Source: Sneathiella limimaris
GTDB lineage: Bacteria; Pseudomonadota; Alphaproteobacteria; Sneathiellales; Sneathiellaceae
Reading direction: 5' to 3'
DNA: 64,000 bases
NCBI RefSeq assembly: GCF_012932565.1
Contig: NZ_JABBYJ010000002.1
Span: 62,001 to 126,000, forward strand
Part shown: piece by piece, positions 1 through 8,779 of the stretch
Layout of the letters: the number at the start of each line of letters is the position of its first letter
Numbering within the stretch: position 1 is the first letter of the stretch
Notes under the pieces: model-generated
What the model was told of the DNA's origin: nothing
The model's input: only the letters and a program-made list of their open reading frames with translations
The model's database searches: none
Translations under genes and position numbers: made by a program

Positions 1-1674
1 CTGCTGCCGAGAATAGGCTAACAACTGATGAGTGAGATTGGCCCCCTTCTCGACACCAACCATTGCATCCTGCAAATACTGCTTCATCGGCGGAGAAAGA
101 TCTTTCTGTTCAAGTGCCAGCTCCAAATTCCCCATGACAATTGACAGTAGATTATTGAAATCGTGAGCAATCCCACCCGTCAACTGGCCTACCACCTCCA
201 GTTTCTGAGATTGACGTAATTGCTCTTCAATATGTTTGGTTTTTTGTTCTGCTTGCACTTCAGAGGTAATATCGGATGACACACCTCGATATCCTGCAAA
301 GTTACCGTCGGCATCAAATAGAGGCTTTCCACTTGTCGAAATGAAGCTTTCCTCATCATCCCCCAAGATCCACTTAAACCGGAGATTTCTGAAAAGCTCA
401 TGCTTATTCAACAGCTCTTCATATTCCTCCCAGGACATATCTACGATTTGTAAAACACCAACTTCCTGGCGTTTCTTTCCAATTAAATCTTCCGGATGAA
501 TACCCAACTTCTTCAAATTTGGACCCGTGGACATCAGTCGATAACGATGTTCAGAATCTGTCTCCCAGATGGAGTCTGAAATGACACTCAGAAAGTCTTC
601 AATACGTCGTTCACTTTCTTGCAGATCGGTAAGAATACCAGCCATCGTCTGACTGACTTCATTAAATTCCTTTACATTCGAGATGGGAACTTCTGGATTT
701 TCATCCCTTTGAATTAAGGCTCCCGCATAGCTGGTAAGACTATTCAACGGTGACAAAATCTGACGCCGAATGACAAAATTAGCCAAAAGAGATAGTCCAA
801 CAATCAACAGGACGGCAGCGACGCCTGCGAATAAATACAGTTCCTTGAGGTTTCTGGACGGATCTTGCTGAAGAAGAGTAAGCGTTTGAAGTTGACCATC
901 CGGGAATATGTTCATCAATGGCTTGGACTGGATCATCAAACCATCTTGAAAATCTCGGGTGGCATCTACATCGAATAATTCTTGGAACCTAGTGCGGGGC
1001 CAATCACCCACTGTAGACAACACAGTACCATCAAAAATGATTGCAACAGTGTTTGCCTCGCTTTGAGTCGCCAATTCCGACACAAGAGAAAGATTATCTC
1101 TCAAAAACATTCCGCTTATAAGCGTACCAGCCACACGCCCAGTATTTGCGTCCATAATGGGCGTATTGAAAAAAACCAAAACATTTTCAACTGCTTTATT
1201 TTGGTCAACTTCAATTAACCAATTCCAGGTTTGCGCTAAATATCTATTGCTCCTAAAAGCGCGAGCGATCTCTTCATACTCTTCCAGTTCGGTACTGATA
1301 TTGAATACAAACTCGTTGTTATTGTCTAGGACCGCAAGATAATCGACTTTATGCTCATGCTGCGTCAAAAAAGCCCTTTGGAACAAATCCTGTAGCTCAT
1401 CCACATTCCGCGCCTTCAAGTATGCGGCATCCTCAGAGAGCAGCTCTGTCCATTCCTCAATAATGTCCAGCTCTTTTTTGAAGACTAACTCACTTATAAC
1501 ACCCGTCTTCTGCTCCAGCTGTTTCGCACCCTGATCAACAACTAGGTTTGCTCCGTAAAAAGTTACAGCCAATACAACCAAACCGAACATAGTTAGCAAG
1601 AGTAATTGGCCGACCAGAATAAGAAGCGAAAATGACCAGCTTTTAGAACTTTTAGTTCGAGTATCTAAACGCAC
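1..1674 (-). CDS. luxQ: LuxQ-like autoinducer-2 sensor histidine kinase (partial, 3' end outside the window)
   Basis: Translated by hand on the minus strand; the frame is open to the window edge, so the C-terminal part is missing. Order seen: TM helix at about residues 15-40, a periplasmic domain of about 230 residues, a second TM helix (LFAGVAAVLLIVGLSLLANF), a HAMP-like linker, a PAS domain ending in GYRGVSSDIT, and a HisKA H-box GGIAHDFNNLL with the phospho-acceptor His. The periplasmic segment (NTPIMDANTGRVAGTLISG) resembles the LuxQ periplasmic domain as I remember it. It lies directly after a LuxP homologue, as in Vibrio luxPQ, so it probably senses AI-2 through LuxP. The start is uncertain: GTG at 1674 overlaps luxP by 23 bases, and a TTG lies 18 bases upstream. 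ATPase and any receiver domain would be beyond position 1. Confidence 0.78.
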   Translation of the reverse strand, partial: MRLDTRTKSSKSWSFSLLILVGQLLLLTMFGLVVLAVTFYGANLVVDQGAKQLEQKTGVISELVFKKELDIIEEWTELLSEDAAYLKARNVDELQDLFQRAFLTQHEHKVDYLAVLDNNNEFVFNISTELEEYEEIARAFRSNRYLAQTWNWLIEVDQNKAVENVLVFFNTPIMDANTGRVAGTLISGMFLRDNLSLVSELATQSEANTVAIIFDGTVLSTVGDWPRTRFQELFDVDATRDFQDGLMIQSKPLMNIFPDGQLQTLTLLQQDPSRNLKELYLFAGVAAVLLIVGLSLLANFVIRRQILSPLNSLTSYAGALIQRDENPEVPISNVKEFNEVSQTMAGILTDLQESERRIEDFLSVISDSIWETDSEHRYRLMSTGPNLKKLGIHPEDLIGKKRQEVGVLQIVDMSWEEYEELLNKHELFRNLRFKWILGDDEESFISTSGKPLFDADGNFAGYRGVSSDITSEVQAEQKTKHIEEQLRQSQKLEVVGQLTGGIAHDFNNLLSIVMGNLELALEQKDLSPPMKQYLQDAMVGVEKGANLTHQLLAYSRQQ

Positions 1675-2743
1675 GTTTTTGATAGCTTTCAATCTGTTCA
1701 GGCTGCATCTCCTTGGTTACGAGATACATTTCACCCGAAAAAATTCTTGGAACTTGTGCACCTTCACCATGTGTCTCCATTGCAATCGCATCTGCCATAG
1801 CAACGCCGTTATCATCATTCATACGCATAACTGTGAACGCTAATCCCCCTTTTGCAATTTCCTCCAACTCCGCTGCTCCGCCGCCCCAACCATTTGTGAT
1901 CACCTGGCCATTTAGTCCCATTTCTTTAACTGCTTCAGCAACTCCAATGGCAATATCTGTTGAGCAACTATAAATAAATTTCAGATTTGGATGAGCTTTC
2001 AACACTTCTTTGGCGGCCGCATATGCCTTTTCCCGATCAAATCCGACATAAAATCGTTCTTTTAATTTCATGCCAGGCTCTTTCTGCATCCTCGCAAGGA
2101 ACGTGTCGCCGCGCATATCACTCACATAACCTTGTGGCCCATAAAAAATGGCGTATTCAGCCCCCGACTTGAAACGCCTAAGATACTCCTCAGCTAGCAA
2201 TCCGGTGCCAATTTGGTGATCAAATCCGACATACAGAAAAGGGGGATTCTGGTCAAAAATCCTGAGAGGTGTTGTGATATTTTGAAGGATAAGTTTGGTC
2301 GACTTCTTTGCCAATAATTTGTAAACAAGATCAGTGTGCCGACTGATGTTCAAAGTAAAGATAAGAAAGTCAGGTTTCTGTTTGAGAAACTCCCGAATTT
2401 TTTCCCCTTGCTCAATCGCTGAGAGACCCGGCTTGGTAAAATGGGACAACAGTCGATACGGCTGCTTCAACTCAATCAAACGCTTTTCAAGAGAGACAAT
2501 ACTTCTTTTCCAATAATCTGAATATTGTAACCCTGGATAGACGACAGCAATGGTCACTAACTTGTTGTCGCTATAATTATCGGCTGCCGCTCCCTGAACC
2601 GCTTTATTGAAACTGGTAAATTTTTCAATTTGATCAGGATTATTCTTTAAGTATTGGTCGACAGTCCAGTACTCACCTAATGTTTCTGCTCTCGCAAATG
2701 TACACACTGATAAGGCCAGTAAGATCAATACTAATCGATACAT
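1652..2743 (-). CDS. luxP: LuxP-like periplasmic autoinducer-2 binding protein
   Basis: 363 aa, Sec signal peptide at residues 1-19 (ending ARA), then a type I periplasmic binding fold. It aligns end to end with Vibrio LuxP as I recall it: VVYPGLQYSDYW, KLILQNITTP, YVSDMRGDTF, CSTDIAIG, NGWGGG, TVMRMNDD and the C-terminal KRAFRYS. Residues equivalent to the AI-2 contacts of V. harveyi LuxP (Q77, S79, W82, N159, R215, S265, T266, W289, R310) are all present here as Q73, S75, W78, N155, R211, S261, T262, W286 and R307. That supports AI-2 binding rather than sugar import. No ABC permease or ATPase is adjacent; the next gene is a sensor kinase overlapping its 3' end. No luxS is in the window. Confidence 0.85.
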   Translation of the reverse strand: MYRLVLILLALSVCTFARAETLGEYWTVDQYLKNNPDQIEKFTSFNKAVQGAAADNYSDNKLVTIAVVYPGLQYSDYWKRSIVSLEKRLIELKQPYRLLSHFTKPGLSAIEQGEKIREFLKQKPDFLIFTLNISRHTDLVYKLLAKKSTKLILQNITTPLRIFDQNPPFLYVGFDHQIGTGLLAEEYLRRFKSGAEYAIFYGPQGYVSDMRGDTFLARMQKEPGMKLKERFYVGFDREKAYAAAKEVLKAHPNLKFIYSCSTDIAIGVAEAVKEMGLNGQVITNGWGGGAAELEEIAKGGLAFTVMRMNDDNGVAMADAIAMETHGEGAQVPRIFSGEMYLVTKEMQPEQIESYQKRAFRYSN

Positions 2744-2845
2744 TGAAATGACCCCTTGGTTTAAACTCCCAAGCTTAATTTAGCATCAAAAAATGAATAA
2801 AGTATACATAAACTAAATTTCTCCAGATTGATAAAGACACCCAAG

Positions 2846-2863
2846 TTGTTTGCTATTAAACAA
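2846..2863. promoter_or_regulatory. Inverted repeat between luxP and the divergent CoA-transferase gene
   Basis: TTGTTT-gctatt-AAACAA, 6-bp arms with a 6-base spacer, in the 190-base divergent gap 2744-2933. It could be an operator for either gene. In such A/T-rich sequence chance is possible, and I assign no regulator. Confidence 0.25.
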
Positions 2864-2933
2864 TATTAACAGTTGGTTAGTGCTCGAAAAAAAGATAGCC
2901 TAACGTCTATAGAAAATCAGAATAATTAGAATA

Positions 2934-4058
2934 ATGCCCCTACCACTCGAAGATATCCTTGTTGTTTCACTGGAGCAGGCTGTTGCCGCTCCTTACTTAT
3001 CCTCTCGCCTCGCTGATGCCGGTGCCCGCGTTATCAAAATCGAACGACCGGAAGGTGACTTTGCCCGCGCCTATGACAGCGTTGTCCATGGACAAAGTGC
3101 CTATTTTGTCTGGCTGAATAGAGGAAAAGAATCCATCCAACTCAACATCAAAGAAGACGATGACCTAGCACTTCTGAAACGCATGATTTCAAAAGCGGAT
3201 ATCTTTATCCAAAATCTTGCACCGGGAATTGTCGATAAATTTGGTCTGGATAGTGAAACTCTCAGGCGAAACCGTCCTGAACTTATCACTGTTGATATTT
3301 CAGGTTATGGCGAAACTGGCCCCTTCGCCAAGATGAAGGCCTATGACATGCTGGTTCAGTCAGAAACAGGCCTCGCTATGGTAACAGGTTCACCTTCAGA
3401 ACCAGGCCGTGTTGGTGTTTCAGTTTGTGACATCGCGGCAGGGATGCATGCCCTTGTTGCCGTTTTAGAAGCTCTCTATGAACGAGAAAAAACTGGCTTA
3501 GGGAAAGCTGTAAAATCGACTTTATTTGCCGGCATGGCAGATTGGATGACGGTCCCTCTCCTCCATCAGGAATACGGTGGAAAACCACCTGGACGCGGTG
3601 GGTTACGGCATCCTTCCATCGCCCCCTATGAAGCATTTGAGACAGGAGACGGAAATAAAATTGTCCTCTCAATCCAGAACCAAACGGAATGGAAAAATTT
3701 GTGCATAGATGCACTTAACGCTCCTGAGCTCATTGAAGATCCAAGGTATAAAACCAATGAGGACCGTGTTGAAAACCGTGAAATTCTCCATGATGCGATC
3801 GGCGCAATTTTTTCCCAAATGACACGTGCTGAAGCCGCTGAAAAACTCCTGAAAGCAAGAATTGCCTTTGGATCATTAAACAGCGTAGAGGACCTATCCT
3901 CTCATCCTCAGTTAGACCGGGTTCAAGTGAACAGCCCAGAAGGACCAGTCAATCTAGTCTCCTCTCCCATAAAGTTTGCAGGACAAGAAGAGAGCTATAA
4001 ACCTATTCCAGCACTTGGCGAGCATAACGAAAGTCTAAAAGCAGAGTTTAAGGAATAA
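2934..4058 (+). CDS. CaiB/BaiF family (class III) CoA-transferase
   Basis: 374 aa, typical family length. The N-terminus (VVSLEQAVAAPYLSSRLADAG, then RVIKIERPEGD) is the classic CoA-binding Rossmann start. AYDMLVQ holds Asp138, equivalent to the Asp nucleophile (Asp169 of formyl-CoA transferase) that forms the mixed anhydride with the acyl substrate. The enzyme moves CoA between carboxylic acids; the substrate cannot be read from sequence. It is followed after one base by an MFS transporter, so the two are probably co-transcribed. The nearby acyl-CoA ligase and FadJ-like genes suggest carboxylic acid catabolism. Confidence 0.85.
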   Translation: MPLPLEDILVVSLEQAVAAPYLSSRLADAGARVIKIERPEGDFARAYDSVVHGQSAYFVWLNRGKESIQLNIKEDDDLALLKRMISKADIFIQNLAPGIVDKFGLDSETLRRNRPELITVDISGYGETGPFAKMKAYDMLVQSETGLAMVTGSPSEPGRVGVSVCDIAAGMHALVAVLEALYEREKTGLGKAVKSTLFAGMADWMTVPLLHQEYGGKPPGRGGLRHPSIAPYEAFETGDGNKIVLSIQNQTEWKNLCIDALNAPELIEDPRYKTNEDRVENREILHDAIGAIFSQMTRAEAAEKLLKARIAFGSLNSVEDLSSHPQLDRVQVNSPEGPVNLVSSPIKFAGQEESYKPIPALGEHNESLKAEFKE

Positions 4059-4059
4059 G

Positions 4060-5532
4060 ATGTCTGCAGCCCGAAACGCCGCCCTACAGGATAAATATGG
4101 TGCTGCCTATAAATGGCTTGCCGGATTTGCCGTTGTGCTCGGCCTGCTGACGACCATTTTCTCATCAACGATGGTCAATGTGGCGCTGACCGACATCATG
4201 GAAACATTCCATATCAGTCAGGGCCTGGCACAATGGATGTCAACTGCGTTTCTCTGCGCATCAAGTGTGGCTATGCTGACAACAGCCTGGTTGATGCATA
4301 ATGTTGGATCTCGTGCTACCTTTCTGTTGGCTATCGCACTTTTTATCATCGGTAGTTTCCTCGGCTGGATCTCCCCAAACTACACAACATTAGTCATAGC
4401 ACGGTTACTGCAAGGTGTTGGTGCAGGTATTTTACAACCTTTATCCATGTCCCTGATTTTCCTACTCTTTCCGGCGGAAATGCGGGGTCGCGCTATGGGG
4501 ATGTTCGGGATGGGCGTCGTCATTGGCCCTGCAGTTGGCCCTGTTATCGGCGGTATTATTACGGATACTTTAGAATGGCATACTTCTTTTGCCGTGGTCA
4601 TTCCTCTGGCAATCATAGCCGGAATTATTGGAATGGTTTTACTGCCAGATAAATCCAGTGATAAACCTCTCTCCCGCTTCAACATGAAAAGCCTACTCCT
4701 AGTTAGTCTCGCAGTCGGATGTCTGTTGACAGGTCTATCAAATAGCCAGTTTTTTGAATTGAGAAGCCTTCAGGTTTTTCCCTACCTGTTGATTGCTCTC
4801 ATCGGCTTCATGCTCTTTTTTATCCGGGAAATGAAAAGCGCAACACCACTTGTAGAACTGCGCATGTTTGGCAATATGCGTCTTTTGTCTTCTGCAGTTA
4901 TCGGCGCTTTTACAAGTGCCGGAATGTTTTCAAGTTTTTATACGATCCCACTGTTTGCCCGAACCGTCCAATCTGCAACGGCAACAGACGCAGGTATGTT
5001 GCTTTTACCTGCTGGACTAATGCTCGCGGTTGTATTTCCGATTGTCGGCCGCTTGATTGACAGAATGCCGGCTTACAGACTGATCCTGGTTGGACAGGTC
5101 GGCTTTATTATCGCGACCATAATTCTTAGTTGGGCCGATCGAAATACTGGTTATCTGATGTTGGCTGGCTGGGTAATTTTTGGACGAATTGCAATTGGCT
5201 TTATCATGCCGTCTAACAGCACATTTGCCCTCTCCAACGTAGCGCCGCCGCAAGTACCACAAGCATCAGGTGCCCTCAATTTCCTGAGAATGCTGGGTGG
5301 TACGATCGGCGTTAATCTGACAGCTATCCTTATTACTAGCCGCACAGAGTTTCATCTGGGTGAAGAGGGAATTAAGCTCCACGAAATCACTGCGGAAAAT
5401 GCCCAAACATTGGAGGCCCTAACATCCATCTTCCATGATGTTTTCCTGGTCACAGGGATAGTGTTCTCTGTTTCGCTGATCCCTGGCATTTATTTAGCAC
5501 TCTCTCACCGAAAAGAACGCCTAAGCGTATAA
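4060..5532 (+). CDS. MFS transporter, DHA2 (EmrB/QacA) family
   Basis: 490 aa and strongly hydrophobic, with about 14 predicted TM helices, the DHA2 architecture. Seen: the N-terminal STMVNVALTDIMETF segment with the usual MVNVALP-like motif, the VIARLLQGVGAGILQPLS motif region and the helix-5 antiporter motif GMGVVIGPAVGPVIGG. The family exports drugs or organic anions by proton antiport in the inner membrane. It starts one base after the CoA-transferase stop, so the substrate may be the acid handled by that enzyme. A hairpin terminator follows directly. Confidence 0.85.
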   Translation: MSAARNAALQDKYGAAYKWLAGFAVVLGLLTTIFSSTMVNVALTDIMETFHISQGLAQWMSTAFLCASSVAMLTTAWLMHNVGSRATFLLAIALFIIGSFLGWISPNYTTLVIARLLQGVGAGILQPLSMSLIFLLFPAEMRGRAMGMFGMGVVIGPAVGPVIGGIITDTLEWHTSFAVVIPLAIIAGIIGMVLLPDKSSDKPLSRFNMKSLLLVSLAVGCLLTGLSNSQFFELRSLQVFPYLLIALIGFMLFFIREMKSATPLVELRMFGNMRLLSSAVIGAFTSAGMFSSFYTIPLFARTVQSATATDAGMLLLPAGLMLAVVFPIVGRLIDRMPAYRLILVGQVGFIIATIILSWADRNTGYLMLAGWVIFGRIAIGFIMPSNSTFALSNVAPPQVPQASGALNFLRMLGGTIGVNLTAILITSRTEFHLGEEGIKLHEITAENAQTLEALTSIFHDVFLVTGIVFSVSLIPGIYLALSHRKERLSV

Positions 5533-5533
5533 A

Positions 5534-5562
5534 AAAAGCCCCGCTTATTCGGCGAGGCTTTT
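5534..5562. terminator. Bidirectional hairpin terminator
   Basis: AAGCCCCGC / GCGAGGCTT stem (one mismatch) with a 7-base loop, flanked by A and T runs. It lies between the convergent MFS and FadJ-like genes and can serve both. Confidence 0.75.
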
Positions 5563-5589
5563 CTTCGATTGTTTTGACCTGCAGATCAA

Positions 5590-7674
5590 TCAGACATTTG
5601 TAAACGTCTGACCTTCTTTGACCATTTTTTCCAGCAAGGCAGACGGTTTGAAGAAATCGCCATGGCTTTCCTGATATTTCAAAAGCGTATTGTAAACTTT
5701 TTCAAGGCCCACAGCATCGGCATAGCGCATTGGTCCACCCCGATAGATTGGCCAGCCATAGCCATAGACCCAAATCACATCAATATCGCTTGCACGGGAG
5801 GCAATTCCCTCTTCAAGGATTTTGCACCCTTCATTGATCATTGGATAAATACAACGCTCAAGGATTTCCTCGTCGGAAATAGAACGACGCTCAATACCCG
5901 CCTCTTTTGAAGCTTTAACAATGATTTCCTCAACCACTGGATCAGGCGTTGGTGTCCGACCACCATCTTTATAGAGATAATATCCTGAACCGGTTTTCTG
6001 ACCAAAGCGGCCCAGTTCGCAGATTGCATCTGCAATCGGGCTTTTAACGCCTTTACCCTGGCGGATCCGCCAGCCAACGTCATTACCCGCAAGATCAGAC
6101 ATGGCAAATGGCCCCATAGGCAAACCGAAGTCAAAGAGAACCCGATCAACGTCTTGCGGCAATGCTCCTTCCATCAATAGAGCCGTTGCTTGTTCGGCGC
6201 GGCGGTGCAGGATCCGGTTCCCAACAAAGCCTTCGCAAACCCCAACCATAGCCGGAACTTTACCAATCCGTTTTGCAAGCGCCATACAGGTTGCCATAAC
6301 AGATTTGTTTGTTTTCTTAGTCCGCACTTCTTCCAGCAACTTCATAACGTTAGCTGGGCTAAAGAAATGAAGGCCGATCACATATTCAGGGCGCTTGGTT
6401 GCCTCCCCGATTTCATCGATATCCAACGTGGATGTGTTGGTCGCAAGAATTGCACCGTCTTTACAGATACCGTCCAATTTGGCGAACAGCTCTTTCTTTA
6501 CGTCCATATTCTCGAAGATAGCTTCAATGACGATATCCACGTCTTTCAGATCTTCAAGGTTGGTTGTACCTGTCAGTAGGCTCATACATTTGTCCATAGC
6601 CTCCTGCTTCATCCGACCTTTGGAAACTGTAGCCGCATAGTTTTTCCGGATAATCTCAATACCACGATCAAGAGCTTCTTGCGTAGTTTCAACGATCGTG
6701 ACGGGGATCCCAGCTTGCAAGAAGTTCATGGCAATGCCACCACCCATTGTACCGGCACCGACGATACCACAGGTATTTATGTCAATGAGTGGCGTATCCT
6801 TTGGAACATCAGGAATTTTAGCGGCTTGCCGCTCAGCAAAGAAGAAGTACCGTTGGCTTTTTGACTGCTCACCCTGCATCAACTCCATGAACAGTTCCCG
6901 TTCACGCTTGAGGCCTTCTGGGAAAGGAAGTTCAACTGCGGCCTGCACAGCCTTGATGCAATTAACAGGCGCCTGGAAACCCCGAATTTTCCGCGCTATG
7001 GATTTCTGGAATTCCTCAAAGATACCAGGATTATCCTTCGCAGATTGCAACATCTCTGTCTGATCACTGATCTTCACAAGAGGACGGCCTTCAGCGACAA
7101 CCTTTTTGGCAAAAGCAATTGCACCAGCTTTCAAGTCACCTTCAACAACTTCGCTGATCAGACCAACTTCAAGCGCTTTTGCAGCGGAAATTGGGACACC
7201 ACTTGTAATCATTTCTAGTGCCATCGGGACTCCGACAACCCTTGGCAGACGCTGCGTTCCGCCCGCCCCTGGAAGAATACCAAGCTTTACCTCTGGCAGC
7301 CCTAGTTTTGCACCCGCATTCGCGACACGATAATGGGCACCCAATGCTGTCTCCAATCCTCCCCCAAGGGCAGTACCATGAATGGCTGCGACAACGGGTT
7401 TGGATGACATTTCAATGGAGGCAATCACCTCGTTCAGTGCCGGGCCTTTCGGTGGCTTTCCAAATTCTGTGATATCCGCACCGGCAATAAATGTACGGCC
7501 CTCGCACCAGATGACAACAGCAGAAACACTGTCATCCTGTCCAGCCATTTCAATGCCACTTTTAATCCCTTCACGGACACCAGCGCTCAGCGCATTGACC
7601 GGGGGATTGTCAATTTTGATGATACCGACACCATTTTCGGTTTCGTAACTCACCATATCCGTAATCGCAGTCAT
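5590..7674 (-). CDS. Bifunctional enoyl-CoA hydratase / 3-hydroxyacyl-CoA dehydrogenase (FadJ/FadB alpha-subunit type)
   Basis: 694 aa. The N-terminal crotonase domain (about residues 1-190) has the oxyanion-hole segment GTALGGGLE and both catalytic Glu (in GGLETALG and LGLPEVKLGI). A linker leads to a Rossmann NAD-binding domain starting near residue 300 (GIVGAGTMGGGIAMNF) and two C-terminal 3HCDH domains (EGFVGNRIL; YGYGWPIYRGGPM). It performs the hydration and NAD-dependent dehydrogenation steps of beta-oxidation. It is shorter than E. coli FadB and resembles the peroxisomal-type enzyme common in alphaproteobacteria. No thiolase is adjacent, so the cycle must use one encoded elsewhere. Probably in one operon with the reductase and ligase upstream. 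Confidence 0.92.
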   Translation of the reverse strand: MTAITDMVSYETENGVGIIKIDNPPVNALSAGVREGIKSGIEMAGQDDSVSAVVIWCEGRTFIAGADITEFGKPPKGPALNEVIASIEMSSKPVVAAIHGTALGGGLETALGAHYRVANAGAKLGLPEVKLGILPGAGGTQRLPRVVGVPMALEMITSGVPISAAKALEVGLISEVVEGDLKAGAIAFAKKVVAEGRPLVKISDQTEMLQSAKDNPGIFEEFQKSIARKIRGFQAPVNCIKAVQAAVELPFPEGLKRERELFMELMQGEQSKSQRYFFFAERQAAKIPDVPKDTPLIDINTCGIVGAGTMGGGIAMNFLQAGIPVTIVETTQEALDRGIEIIRKNYAATVSKGRMKQEAMDKCMSLLTGTTNLEDLKDVDIVIEAIFENMDVKKELFAKLDGICKDGAILATNTSTLDIDEIGEATKRPEYVIGLHFFSPANVMKLLEEVRTKKTNKSVMATCMALAKRIGKVPAMVGVCEGFVGNRILHRRAEQATALLMEGALPQDVDRVLFDFGLPMGPFAMSDLAGNDVGWRIRQGKGVKSPIADAICELGRFGQKTGSGYYLYKDGGRTPTPDPVVEEIIVKASKEAGIERRSISDEEILERCIYPMINEGCKILEEGIASRASDIDVIWVYGYGWPIYRGGPMRYADAVGLEKVYNTLLKYQESHGDFFKPSALLEKMVKEGQTFTNV

Positions 7675-7724
7675 TTATTTTTCCTTCCGAGGTTTGACTG
7701 TTTTAAACGATCAAAAAATTGAAC

Positions 7725-8759
7725 CTAATTGCGGGTCGGATCTTCCGAGACCTGAACCAACAATTTGCCAAAGTTTTTACCCTTGAGAAGCCCAAGGAAG
7801 GCTTCCGGTGCATTTTCAATTCCCTGTACGATATCTTCTTTGTATTTCATTTCACCAGAGCGGATCCAGCCACCGATATCTTTGACTACTGTCGGGAAGC
7901 GGTCATAGTGATCAAAACTGATAAAGCCACGGATCATGATCCGCTTTACGAGAACCTGTCCAAAAAAAGCGGGCAATTTGTTCGGCCCCTCAGGATCACC
8001 TGTCATATTGTAATTGGCAATCCGACCACATACTGGGATACGGGAAAAATCATTCATTAAAGGAAAGACGGCATCAAAAACAGCGCCTCCTACGTTTTCG
8101 AAATATATATCCACACCTTTGTCACAGGCCTTACTCAGCTGCTCGACAAAATCTGGATCCTTATAATTGACGCAGATATCAAACCCTAACTCATCAACAA
8201 CATAAGCACATTTTTCTGGTGAGCCTGCTATTCCAACAACTTTACAGCCTTTGATCCTGGCCATCTGACCAACAATAGCACCCACAGCACCTGAGGCTGC
8301 GGAAACAACAACTGTCTCACCCGGCTTGGGTTGAGCGATATCAAGAAAACCTGCATAGGCAGTCAGTCCTGGCATGCCCAGGATACCCACACCTGTGGAA
8401 ATCGGAGCGTTGGCGGGATCAACTTTCATAACCCCTTGTCCATCAGAAATACTATGAGATTGCCAGCGGCTTTGGGAAACAACATATTCCCCTTCTTTAA
8501 AGCCATCTACGTTCGACTTAAGAACAACGGAAACACCCGTTCCGCTCATTGGTTCTCCAAGCTCAGCTTTTGCAGCGTAGCTTTTCGTATCATTCATCCG
8601 GCCCCGCATGTAGGGGTCGAGAGACATATAGATCGTTTTGAGCAGCATCTCACCAGGACCCGGTTCAGGGACAGGCGTTTCCGCATATTCAAAGTTGTCG
8701 AGCGTTGGCTCTCCCACAGGCCTTGATTTAAGAAGCCATTGTTTGTTCATTTCTGACAT
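7725..8759 (-). CDS. NADP-dependent MDR oxidoreductase (CurA / leukotriene B4 12-hydroxydehydrogenase type)
   Basis: About 344 aa from the preferred start. Zinc-less MDR enzyme: SLDPYMRGRM near the N-terminus, a GVGILGMPGLTAYAGF segment, and the nucleotide-binding turn VSAASGAVGAIVGQMA; C-terminal VKRIMIRGFI. The family reduces the C=C bond of alpha,beta-unsaturated ketones and aldehydes. I chose ATG at 8759 because AGGGAAG precedes it at good spacing and the next residues (WLLKSRPVGEPT) begin the conserved region. An upstream TTG at 8783 overlaps the stop of the preceding gene and is less likely. It sits between an acyl-CoA ligase and a FadJ-like gene, so it may saturate an enone intermediate. 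Confidence 0.85.
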   Translation of the reverse strand: MSEMNKQWLLKSRPVGEPTLDNFEYAETPVPEPGPGEMLLKTIYMSLDPYMRGRMNDTKSYAAKAELGEPMSGTGVSVVLKSNVDGFKEGEYVVSQSRWQSHSISDGQGVMKVDPANAPISTGVGILGMPGLTAYAGFLDIAQPKPGETVVVSAASGAVGAIVGQMARIKGCKVVGIAGSPEKCAYVVDELGFDICVNYKDPDFVEQLSKACDKGVDIYFENVGGAVFDAVFPLMNDFSRIPVCGRIANYNMTGDPEGPNKLPAFFGQVLVKRIMIRGFISFDHYDRFPTVVKDIGGWIRSGEMKYKEDIVQGIENAPEAFLGLLKGKNFGKLLVQVSEDPTRN

Positions 8760-8779
8760 GTTTTCTTCCCTATATCTTG

